A DNA stretch of 11,196 bases from positions 1-11,196 of the forward strand of contig CAXTVW010000115.1 of NCBI GenBank assembly GCA_964247675.1, read 5' to 3'. A program made the position numbers and the translations under genes. The stretch comes from BOG-908 sp964247675 (GTDB taxonomy: Bacteria > Pseudomonadota > Alphaproteobacteria > Acetobacterales > Acetobacteraceae). Under the pieces are notes generated by a model. That model was given only the letters and a program-made list of their open reading frames with translations. It was not told the origin of the DNA and ran no database searches. Positions 1 to 5,458 of this stretch are shown here, one piece after another. How positions within the stretch are numbered: position 1 is the stretch's first letter; every line of letters starts with the position of its first letter.

Positions 1-203
1 ACCATCGCGTCCTGGCCGATCAGGTCGTCGAACGTGGTGGGGCGGTATTTGCGGGCCAGCACGCGGTAGGGCGTGGCGGGCGCGGGGGCGGCGGAGACGG
101 GCGGTGCGGGGGCGGGGGGCGGCGGAGCGGGGGCGTCGCCGAACAGGCCAGGGCCTTCCGGCAGCGGCGCCGGCAGCACATCCTGGTCGATGTCGTCACT
201 CAT
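1..203 (-). CDS. dnaX: DNA polymerase III subunit gamma/tau, N-terminal fragment (cut by window edge)
   Basis: DnaX is the clamp-loader ATPase subunit that loads the sliding clamp and tethers core polymerases at the replication fork. Only the first 67 codons are in the window. The frame opens with MSDDIDQDV, runs through a Pro/Ala-rich stretch (about residues 12-44) and enters the family's conserved start YRVLARKYRPTTFDDLIGQ (about 46-64), which precedes the AAA+ ATPase domain. The Walker A motif lies beyond the edge. The identification rests on YRVLARKYRP, which is diagnostic of DnaX. The ATG lies about 68 bp downstream of the SRP RNA gene on the same strand, and ffs next to dnaX is a common alphaproteobacterial arrangement. 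The Pro/Ala-rich leader is longer than in E. coli DnaX, but short leaders of this kind occur in alphaproteobacteria. Confidence 0.9.
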   Translation of the reverse strand, partial: MSDDIDQDVLPAPLPEGPGLFGDAPAPPPPAPAPPVSAAPAPATPYRVLARKYRPTTFDDLIGQDAM

Positions 204-270
204 GCGCGGTGGGCGGCCCCGTGGGTTTCGGCTGGGCGAGTCTGCGCCAGGCCAGTGGCGCGGCGAAGGT

Positions 271-366
271 GGGAGGCCAACAAACGACCCGTGCGTTGAC
301 CCACTGCGGCTGCTTCCTTCCGGACCTGACCGGGTTGGCAGGGCGCCCGTCCGCCGCTGACCTCCC
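271..366 (-). ncRNA. ffs: Small signal recognition particle RNA (4.5S type)
   Basis: This RNA scaffolds Ffh in the signal recognition particle that targets inner-membrane proteins co-translationally. On the minus strand the apical hairpin hallmark GGTCAGGTCCGGAAGGAAGC is present, covering the GGAA tetraloop and the asymmetric internal loop bound by the Ffh M domain (within 308-331). The outer ends GGGAGGTC (5') and GGCCTCCC (3') can pair, which sets the boundaries and gives about 96 nt, the usual length for the short bacterial form. The exact termini are inferred from that pairing. It lies directly upstream of dnaX on the same strand. Confidence 0.93.
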
Positions 367-373
367 GGTTGGG

Positions 374-403
374 GTTATCGGCTGGGGCGGGTGGGGAAGC
401 AAG
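374..403 (-). promoter_or_regulatory. ffs: Candidate sigma-70 promoter for ffs
   Basis: On the minus strand a TTGCTT hexamer (398-403) lies 17 nt from CGATAA (375-380), or 18 nt from GATAAC. Either would place the transcription start at about 366-368, which matches the predicted 5' end of the SRP RNA. The -35-like hexamer is the outer end of repeat copy 1. The -10 match is only moderate, so this is a plausible assignment rather than a proven one. Confidence 0.35.
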
Positions 404-445
404 GCAAGGCCTTCTTTTTTGAAAAAAAGAAGCAAAAAACTTTTG
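397..445 (+). repeat. Dispersed double-hairpin repeat, copy 1 (type I)
   Basis: One of six related copies in the window. It reads AAGCAAGGCAAGGCC, then the hairpin CTTCTTTTT-TGAA-AAAAAGAAG (411-432), then a second small hairpin CAAAA-AAC-TTTTG (433-445). The 49 bp are repeated in inverted orientation at 533-581 with one mismatch. No coding potential is believable here: frames through it give only poly-Lys/Phe runs such as FFKKEGL. Its outer end may serve as the -35 region of ffs. Confidence 0.9.
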
Positions 446-476
446 CTCCTGGCGGTTGCGGGCAGGCGTGCGCTGG

Positions 477-502
477 TTCTGCCGAGGTGCATGTCGGCAG
501 AA
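477..502. repeat. 9-bp perfect inverted repeat at the centre of the repeat pair
   Basis: TTCTGCCGA (477-485) pairs with TCGGCAGAA (494-502) across an 8-nt loop. Its midpoint, about 489.5, coincides with the midpoint (489) of the flanking 49-bp inverted repeats, so the whole block 397-581 has nested two-fold symmetry. It could be the core of a miniature mobile element or of a bidirectional terminator. There is no T-run directly after either arm. Confidence 0.75.
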
Positions 503-532
503 TCAGGCGAGGCTCTGGTGCAGGCGGGGAGA

Positions 533-581
533 TAAAAGTTTTTTGCTTCTTTTTTTCAAAAAAGAAGGCCTTGCCTTGCTT
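533..581 (-). repeat. Dispersed double-hairpin repeat, copy 2 (type I)
   Basis: Reverse complement of copy 1 over the full 49 bp, with one difference at the outermost base of the CAAAAG end. Its AAGC end overlaps the TAA stop codon (580-582) of the adjoining minus-strand gene by two bases. Read in that gene's direction, the order is stop codon, AAGG-CC, large hairpin, small hairpin. This position suggests a role at the mRNA 3' end. Confidence 0.9.
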
Positions 582-1254
582 ATTCCCGCTTCGGGTAGTG
601 GTCCGGCGGGCGTAGCTGGGACTCGAGGTGGGGCTGGAGGCGGGTGCGGTCTGGTTCGATGTCGAAGGCTTGGCACACGCGGGCGAAGTTGGCGGAGAGG
701 TGGTCGTCCGGGTAGGCGGTCAGGGTTTCGGCGATGATTTCATGGAGTGTTTCGGGAATATCGGCGTGGTTGGGGTGGATCAGAGCCAGGTTGCCGACGG
801 CTTCGTAGAGGTTGCCGCGGTCTGACTCGGAGAAAAGCGAGGGTTGGGTATGGGGGCGGTTGAGGAGGTCATCGAGGTCTGAATCGGGGTCGAAGCTGGA
901 GGAATCGGGCCAGGATTGGTGGCGGGATTGGGGGCGGCGGGCGAAGGTGTTGTTGGTGATCTTTTCCCAGAGTTCGACGGACTGGCGGACGCTGCGGGAG
1001 TGTCGCGCGAAGGCCAGGTCCGGATCGGTGGGTTTCGGGGTGGTTTGGGGGGCTTCGGGTTCTGGGGCGTGGGTTTGGTGTTCGTGGGCGGCGAGGGCTC
1101 GGGCGGCGGCGGCTCGGGCGAGTTGCAGGCCGAGGTCGCGCAATTCCAGGCAGGCGGCGAGGTTTTCGGCTCGGTGCTGCGCCTGGGTGGGGTCGGTTGG
1201 GTGGGGTGGGATGGCGTTCAGAAGGGTGGACCTGGGTTGGGTTGAAGAGAACAT
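580..1254 (-). CDS. Hypothetical protein, 224 aa
   Basis: I do not recognise a named family. The protein is soluble and hydrophilic, with no signal peptide or membrane segment. An Ala/Arg-rich helical segment at about 30-55 (ENLAACLELRDLGLQLARAA) is followed by a Pro/His-rich linker (about 57-77), then DLAFARHSRSVRQSVELWEKI (about 79-99), which I vaguely associate with uncharacterised alphaproteobacterial proteins. The C-terminal half is acidic and looks helical (LHEIIAETL, about 167-175). The single in-frame ATG at the upstream end was taken as start; the sequence before it, CAGCGTTCTAAAA, has no convincing Shine-Dalgarno, so initiation could be weak or leaderless. The stop codon overlaps repeat copy 2. 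Length and codon pattern (G/C at third positions) support a real gene. Confidence 0.72.
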   Translation of the reverse strand: MFSSTQPRSTLLNAIPPHPTDPTQAQHRAENLAACLELRDLGLQLARAAAARALAAHEHQTHAPEPEAPQTTPKPTDPDLAFARHSRSVRQSVELWEKITNNTFARRPQSRHQSWPDSSSFDPDSDLDDLLNRPHTQPSLFSESDRGNLYEAVGNLALIHPNHADIPETLHEIIAETLTAYPDDHLSANFARVCQAFDIEPDRTRLQPHLESQLRPPDHYPKRE

Positions 1255-1647
1255 TTTTAGAACGCTGGGAGAAAGCTGGGCAAGCGGTGTTTGGATGTTT
1301 GGGGAGGGGCGAGGGATCGGGCAGCAGGATTTAGTAGCGGGGACGACCAGTTTTTCTGGCGGTCAGGGCAGCGCTTGGGGGGCGCTGTTTTGGCCGTCCA
1401 GCGGCAACGCATTCAGGGGGGCGTTAACGCCGGTTGCTGTTCAGCGAGAAGGAGCAGTTGAAAGTGGCCGAGAGCGGATTGGCAGCTTGGGGCCAAGTTG
1501 GTCGGGGCTGACAGCTATGCCTCGGGGCAACTGGCTAAGTTCTGGAAGCGTAATTGCCTGACATTGCTTGTTTGTGATTGTGCCCGAAAGTCCTGCTTTC
1601 GGGGACGGCGAGGTTTGGTGGAAAGCGGTCACGACCACCCGACCGTA
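1255..1647. other. Intergenic stretch without a convincing gene
   Basis: This 393-bp gap separates the 3' end of the LysE-type gene from the 5' end of the 224-aa gene, both on the minus strand, so it should hold the latter's promoter. The plus-strand frames across it have Trp/Gly/Ser-rich translations and no start with a ribosome site, so I call no gene. The one clear structure is the hairpin at 1583-1603. Confidence 0.6.
1583..1603 (-). terminator. Hairpin downstream of the LysE-type gene, possible terminator
   Basis: CCCGAAAG (1583-1590) and CTTTCGGG (1596-1603) form a perfect 8-bp stem with a 5-nt loop, 45 bp past the stop of the minus-strand exporter gene. There is no T-tract after it on the minus strand, so it may act with Rho, or be only an RNA 3'-end stabiliser. 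Confidence 0.4.
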
Positions 1648-2274
1648 TTATCCCGCCGCACGCTTCCATCCGAACGCGAACAGCCCCGCCCCGATCAGCA
1701 GGGAGCCGCCTGTCCTGTTCACGGCCTGCTGCACGCGTGGCTGCTTCAGCCGCTGCCGGGCCGCCGAAGCCAGAAGTGCAAATCCCAGCGAGTTCAACGT
1801 CGCCATGAAAACGAAGGTGCTGACCAGAACCGCTGCCTGCGGCAGGAGCGCGCGCGAGGCATCCAGGAACTGCGGAACGAACGCGACGAAGAAGATGATG
1901 CCCTTGGGATTGAGTGCCGTCACAGCGTAGGCGTGGGCGAACATGCGGAGAGGACCTGCTGCCGGTGCCGCTTCGAACCCAGCCGCACCGACTGGCGCGC
2001 GCCACAGCTTGATCCCGAGATAGACGAGGTAGGCCCCACCGAGAAAGCGCAGCCCTGTGAACATCATTGCCGACGTCGCGAGCACGGCTCCCAAGCCCAG
2101 CATAGACGCAGTCATTGCGGTCAGGTCGCCAAGCGCCACCCCGGCTACGATCGCGGCGACTGGCTTTCTGTCATGACCGAGCGCGTAGGAAACGACGAGC
2201 AGCACTGTTGGACCTGGGATGGCTAACAGCACCGCGGACGCGCCAACAAAGGCGATCCAATGGTCGAGGGGCAT
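1648..2274 (-). CDS. LysE/RhtB family exporter (amino acid or metabolite efflux)
   Basis: The product is a predicted inner-membrane exporter of the LysE/RhtB superfamily, whose members expel amino acids such as lysine, homoserine, threonine or leucine, usually by proton antiport. The 208-aa length is typical. Visible hallmarks are an N-terminal hydrophobic helix ending in PGP (residues 20-22), the GGAYLVYLGIKLW motif (about 79-91), ALNPKG (about 120-125), and about six hydrophobic segments in total. I chose the ATG at 2274 because AGGA lies 7 nt upstream and the family normally begins with a segment like PLDHWIAFV; an ATG ten codons upstream (2304), with GGAAAG before it, is possible. The substrate cannot be read from the sequence. 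A LysR-type regulator gene often sits beside such exporters, but none is seen here. Confidence 0.88.
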   Translation of the reverse strand: MPLDHWIAFVGASAVLLAIPGPTVLLVVSYALGHDRKPVAAIVAGVALGDLTAMTASMLGLGAVLATSAMMFTGLRFLGGAYLVYLGIKLWRAPVGAAGFEAAPAAGPLRMFAHAYAVTALNPKGIIFFVAFVPQFLDASRALLPQAAVLVSTFVFMATLNSLGFALLASAARQRLKQPRVQQAVNRTGGSLLIGAGLFAFGWKRAAG

Positions 2275-2756
2275 GGTTGAGTCCTGTGATCTGGCGTGAG
2301 CCATCCACAGCTTTCCGACAACCGCAAGCTGGGGCGCTCAGCAAACGAAGCCTCACGTCGCGATCGTCCCGTGGTGCACCGTCTGCTTCGGTTCGATAGC
2401 GAGCCAACCGCTTATCGAAAGTCTTGAATGATGCACCAGGTGGCGGAGGCAAGGGCCGTGCCCGACTATTACACGGCCGGTGCCCAACCCTGGGCGCGTT
2501 CAGCATTACCTCTGGTGCCTCCGAAGAGGTTTCCTTCCCTTCCGCCGTGGTCACGTTACCAGGGGATTTGACGAACGCAAACGTGCGTAAGTCTTGCGTT
2601 TGGAGACGCTATCACCACGTTTCTCATTATTGCTTGCAACTGAAGCCGACTTGGTCGGCTTGGCATTAAAGCCCGAAGGCGTAGCCTCGATGTTTGCTCG
2701 ACGCTCCGCGCCCAATTTGCAGAGCCAAACATTACATTATTGGCACGGAGTCCGAG
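2275..2756. other. Intergenic region between divergent exporter and ABM genes
   Basis: About 480 bp lie between two divergent starts and should hold both promoters. Base composition is more A/T-rich than the surrounding core genes. Two inverted repeats are visible: AACGCAA (2574-2580) with TTGCGTT (2594-2600), and AGCCGAC (2644-2650) with GTCGGCT (2654-2660). Either could be an operator or a small hairpin. A minus-strand open frame across 2171-2554 has an unnatural Arg/Pro-rich composition and overlaps the exporter start, so I do not call it. Confidence 0.5.
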
Positions 2757-3083
2757 ATGACTGAAACACCTGCCCTGCTGATATATACCACCTATCGTCT
2801 CCTGCCCGACGACGTTGAGGCGTTCCGGTCGCTTGCTATGCGCATGGCAAGTATGGCGAAAGTTCGCGATGGCTGCGCCTTCCTCGACGTTGCCCAGGAT
2901 ATCAGCGATTCGGCCACTTTTCGTCTGGTTGAGGGCTGGCGGGACCAGGCGGCCTTGGATGCACATGGCGCCAGTGGCGAGTTTCAGGCCGTGCTGAAGG
3001 ATGCTGCGGCACTGAAAATCGTTGGTCGTTCCATCGACGTTTACTCGGTTGCGGACAAGAAGGTGGTCGACATGCCTTCATGA
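2757..3083 (+). CDS. ABM-domain protein, putative quinol monooxygenase-like (YgiN type)
   Basis: This 108-aa protein has the size and pattern of the antibiotic biosynthesis monooxygenase (ABM) fold, a dimeric ferredoxin-like alpha/beta barrel. Visible family features are a first strand LLIYTTYRLLPDDVEAF (about 7-23), the turn RDGCAFLDVAQDISDSATFRLVEGW (about 37-61, matching the family pattern of a glycine turn, strand, D-x-x-x-F and E-x-W), then AALDAHGAS-EFQ (about 65-77) with the usual His. ABM proteins include cofactor-free monooxygenases acting on quinols or polyketides as well as many of unknown role. The ATG is chosen because GGAG lies 6 nt upstream; the in-frame extension to 2694 lacks support. 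It stands alone, divergent from the exporter, so its substrate is unknown. Confidence 0.82.
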   Translation: MTETPALLIYTTYRLLPDDVEAFRSLAMRMASMAKVRDGCAFLDVAQDISDSATFRLVEGWRDQAALDAHGASGEFQAVLKDAAALKIVGRSIDVYSVADKKVVDMPS

Positions 3084-3478
3084 TCGAGGTGCGCTTTGGG
3101 CGCATCCGGGTCGTGGCAAAGCCAAAATTAGCTTCTCAATTATGAGTATGAACCGTCAAAGGTCGGTTTCCATGTTGGCGGTTCGGCGACCAGCGGGTGC
3201 GCGGAATATACGTCATGCTGAGGCGGACACCCTGGCCTGTTGAAGTGAGCCACATTCTGCGGTTTTCATCAGGTGCAATAAACACCGTTCAAATCGAACC
3301 GCTTCGTGGCGTCCCGTTCCCTCAGTAATTACTGGAATTTCGTGCCACGACTTTCCTAGACAGTTCTGCAAGGCGAAGTGCTGGGAATATGGCGCTCGGG
3401 ATGGTGAGTAGTCAGCGACTTGCGGCGTTCACCCACGACCTGAGACGCCCATCAGCAGGTTTCCGAGCATTGTCCGGT
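3084..3478. other. Gene-poor region, possible mobile-element remnant
   Basis: This is about 395 bp between the ABM gene and repeat copy 3, with lower GC than the flanks. GTGCGC followed by GCGCAT just after the ABM stop (about 3091-3106) can form a short hairpin with a G-U pair. TGTTGAAGTGAGCCAC (3238-3253) resembles the terminal or internal repeats of IS21-family elements, by memory of the motif only. No transposase fragment is recognisable in any frame. Confidence 0.4.
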
Positions 3479-3541
3479 GAGTCCGCGACAGCCAGTCAAA
3501 AAGTCTTTTGCTTCTTTTCTTCAGAAAAGAAGGCCTTGCTT
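3479..3541 (-). repeat. Dispersed double-hairpin repeat, copy 3 (type II) with extended flank
   Basis: The core (3497-3541) carries the type II hairpin, read on the minus strand as CTTCTTTTC-TGAA-GAAAAGAAG, followed by CAAAA-GAC-TTTT(T)G. Beyond the small hairpin, GACTGGCTGTCGCGGACTC is shared almost exactly with copy 5 (7748-7810), so the repeat unit is longer in these two copies. It begins two bases past the stop codon of the 46-aa gene, at the end of the EcsC operon. Confidence 0.88.
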
Positions 3542-3543
3542 AC

Positions 3544-3684
3544 CTAAATAGCCGGCACCGGCTCCTCCAAAGGGGGCAACTGAATGTCCGGCGGAGGCAC
3601 GTCCGCGTCCGGCATGGGCGGGGACGGCGGGTTTGGCGGCTGCGGCGGCAGGATCGGGTCGGGGAAGGCCTGTGCGTGTATCAT
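3544..3684 (-). CDS. Proline-rich small protein, 46 aa, coupled to the upstream dehydrogenase
   Basis: The frame runs MIHAQAFPDPILPPQPPNPP and continues through MPDADVPPPDIQLPPLEEP to a TAG stop. Eighteen of 46 residues are proline and the net charge is negative. There is no membrane segment or signal peptide, and I recognise no family. It is called because its ATG overlaps the TGA of the dehydrogenase gene as ATGA, the classic translational-coupling junction, and its stop lies just before repeat copy 3, which sits at gene ends elsewhere in the window. With PP and PPP runs it would be expected to depend on EF-P for smooth translation. The ATGA overlap could arise by chance, so existence of the peptide is inferred. 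Confidence 0.55.
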   Translation of the reverse strand: MIHAQAFPDPILPPQPPNPPSPPMPDADVPPPDIQLPPLEEPVPAI

Positions 3685-4556
3685 CCGTTTATCACTGAGC
3701 CTCCGTTGGGGTGCAGGACCTGGCCGGTCATGTAGGACGCGTCGGCAGAGGCCAGGAAGATGTAGCTGGGGGCGATCTCGTCGGGTTGGCCGGGGCGCTC
3801 CATCGGGACGGACTCGCCGTGCTTGGCGGTTTTTTCGGCGGGGTAGCTGGCGGGGATCAGCGGAGTCCAGACGGGGCCGGGGGCTACTGCGTTCACGCGG
3901 ATTTTGCGCTTGACGAGTTGCATGGCGAGGCTGCGGGTGAAGGCCACGATGGCGCCCTTGGTGGCGGCGTAGTCCACCTGGGTGGGGGCGCCTTTGTAGG
4001 CGGTGACGGAGGTGGAGTTTATGATGGCGCTGCCTTCGCCCATGTGCGGCAGGGCTGCTTTGGTCAGCCAGAACTGGCCCAGGATGTTGGTGCGGAAGGT
4101 GCGCTCCACCTGGACGTCGTCGATCTCCTCGAAATTTTCGCAGAGGTGCTGTTCGGCGGCGTTGTTGACGAGGATGTCGATGCGGTTGAACTCGGCTACC
4201 ACCTGGCGAACGAGGTGTGGGGCGAAATCGGGGTTGCCGATGTCGCCGGGGATGCTGAGCGCGCGCTGGCCTTCGGCCTCGATGAGGCGGATTGTCTCGG
4301 CCGCGTCGTCGTATTCGTTCAGCCAGGTGATGGCGACGTCCGCACCTTCCTTGGCGAAGCCGATGGCAACGGCGCGGCCAATGCCGGAGTCACCGCCGCT
4401 TATCAGCGCGATCTTGCCGGTGAGGCGGCCGGCGCTCCGGTAGTGCGTCATCTGGGATTGCGGGCGCGGGTCCATCTCGGCTTCGCTGCCGGGCTGGGAG
4501 TCCTGCGACTGCGGCTTTGGCGTTAGGTCGTCGTCTTCAGGGATGGTTTCGCTCAT
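3681..4556 (-). CDS. SDR family oxidoreductase (YghA / general stress protein 39 type)
   Basis: This is a 291-aa NAD(P)-dependent short-chain dehydrogenase of the group with a polar N-terminal extension, the E. coli YghA / B. subtilis YdaD type, linked to stress conditions and to aldehyde or alcohol oxidoreduction. The extension (1-42) has the group's Gln/Pro-rich start with QPGSEAEMDPRP. Next come the nucleotide-binding GGDSGIG (54-60), NNAA (131-134), Asn157, and the catalytic Ser183, Tyr196 and Lys200 in the correct S-13-Y-4-K spacing, so the enzyme should be active. The C-terminal PNGGSVING is typical. The start ATG overlaps the stop of the EcsC gene (ATGA), and its own stop overlaps the start of the 46-aa gene, so the three are probably translated in a coupled manner. 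The physiological substrate is unknown. Confidence 0.93.
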   Translation of the reverse strand: MSETIPEDDDLTPKPQSQDSQPGSEAEMDPRPQSQMTHYRSAGRLTGKIALISGGDSGIGRAVAIGFAKEGADVAITWLNEYDDAAETIRLIEAEGQRALSIPGDIGNPDFAPHLVRQVVAEFNRIDILVNNAAEQHLCENFEEIDDVQVERTFRTNILGQFWLTKAALPHMGEGSAIINSTSVTAYKGAPTQVDYAATKGAIVAFTRSLAMQLVKRKIRVNAVAPGPVWTPLIPASYPAEKTAKHGESVPMERPGQPDEIAPSYIFLASADASYMTGQVLHPNGGSVING

Positions 4557-5377
4557 GATTCTGTGAACGAAGCGTCTTGCGCGTGGTTCTTCAGGTGTTC
4601 GGCGGCTTCGCGCACGATCGTGCGACCGTGCTGGCGCTCCAGGCGGCGTATGGTGAAGTGGGCGGCGGCCAGGTTGCGGTAGTGGTCCAGGAAGGCGGCG
4701 TTCAGCGAGGCGCCGGCGATGGCGCCGGCGATCGGCACGGCTTGCAGGCTGAATTTTTCGCCCAGGACGACGCCGTAGCGGGCGGCGACTTCGGAGATGA
4801 GCAGGGTGAAGGGGCGGCCCTGGAAGACGAGGCGGGCGGAGAAGTAGCCCAGCTCGGATTCGTCCCGGTCGGCTTCGCTGCGGAAGGCGAACACTTCCAG
4901 GCAGGCGCGGCGGGCTTCCTCGCTGGAGAGGTCCTCGCCTTCGGCCAGGGCGGCGCGGGCGATCTCGCGCATGATGGTGAGCGTGGTGAAGGTGGCGTCC
5001 GGGACGAAGCCCACGAGGCCGGTGAAGCCGCTGAGCGCGCCGGAGGCGATCACCGCGGCGCGGGTCAGCGCGGCCTGGCGGCGCGGGGTGGGCCGGATTT
5101 GGGTCAGGCCGAGTATTGCCACGTCGTAGGCGCGCGCGAGTGCGGCTTCGGCCACGAAGCTGAAGCGGGACTGCAGCGTGCGGTTCATGCCGAGGCGGGC
5201 CAGGCCCATGCGGCCGGCCATGTTGACGGCGCCGCCCACCATGTCCGCCATGCGCACGATGAGGCCGCGGCTGTGGTCCAGCCGGCGCAGGGCCGCTTGC
5301 AGTTCGGCGCGCGCGCTTGAGTCCAGCGGCAATGTCGCCACGTCCGACGCGCCAAGTAGCTGTAATGTTTCAGTCAT
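4553..5377 (-). CDS. EcsC family protein
   Basis: This 274-aa protein matches the EcsC family. B. subtilis EcsC is encoded with an ABC transporter, but the biochemical role of the family is not settled. Family-like segments are the Gly/Ala-rich stretch AAVIASGALSGFTGLVGFVPD (about 107-127), TIMREIARA (134-142), and near the C-terminus AVPIAGAIAGASLNAAFLDHY (about 213-233), followed by the amphipathic HFTIRRLE (240-247). These Gly/Ala-rich segments could be membrane-associated hairpins. The ATG at 5377 is chosen because GGGGG lies about 9 nt upstream; a longer in-frame version would reach 5428 with an implausible Cys/Trp-containing leader. It is the first gene of the three-gene operon and is divergent from dnaB. 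Confidence 0.87.
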   Translation of the reverse strand: MTETLQLLGASDVATLPLDSSARAELQAALRRLDHSRGLIVRMADMVGGAVNMAGRMGLARLGMNRTLQSRFSFVAEAALARAYDVAILGLTQIRPTPRRQAALTRAAVIASGALSGFTGLVGFVPDATFTTLTIMREIARAALAEGEDLSSEEARRACLEVFAFRSEADRDESELGYFSARLVFQGRPFTLLISEVAARYGVVLGEKFSLQAVPIAGAIAGASLNAAFLDHYRNLAAAHFTIRRLERQHGRTIVREAAEHLKNHAQDASFTES

Positions 5378-5421
5378 GAGAAAGCGCCCCCAGGTTCCAC
5401 AGAAGCCCACAGCCCTGAACG

Positions 5422-5450
5422 CTGCCAAGTGCGGCCGGGTGCGCTATTAA
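5422..5450 (+). promoter_or_regulatory. dnaB: Candidate dnaB promoter giving a near-leaderless mRNA
   Basis: CTGCCA (5422-5427, 4 of 6 matches to the -35 consensus) and TATTAA (5445-5450, 5 of 6 to TATAAT apart from the last positions) are separated by 17 nt. Transcription would start at about 5456-5459, essentially at the dnaB ATG (5459). No Shine-Dalgarno precedes that ATG, which agrees with a leaderless message. The 81-bp divergent spacer must also hold the EcsC operon promoter, which I could not resolve. Confidence 0.4.
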
Positions 5451-5458
5451 ATCGCGCA

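Noticed and set aside
397..581. CRISPR-like repeat-spacer-repeat arrangement
   Set aside because: The two repeats are inverted, with one 87-bp spacer only, and the same element is dispersed across the window. No cas genes are present.
812..1561. 249-aa plus-strand frame opposite the 224-aa gene
   Set aside because: Its Ser/Trp/Gly/Arg-rich composition looks like antisense of a GC-rich gene; there is no ribosome site or family resemblance. The minus-strand gene is the better choice, though not certain.
2171..2554. 127-aa minus-strand frame upstream of the exporter
   Set aside because: It overlaps the exporter start in another frame, is Arg/Pro-rich, lacks a ribosome site and matches nothing known.
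3508..3735. Open frames starting MLLFFRKEGLA or MLLFFKKEGL near repeat copies (3508, 7013, 7781, 11186)
   Set aside because: The shared N-terminus is only the translated repeat hairpin; the downstream parts are unrelated or extend true genes upstream. They are annotation artefacts.
3711..4526. 271-aa plus-strand Gly/Val-rich frame
   Set aside because: It is the antisense shadow of the dehydrogenase gene, whose catalytic motifs are all intact on the minus strand. The same applies to the plus-strand frame at 4577-5320 over EcsC.
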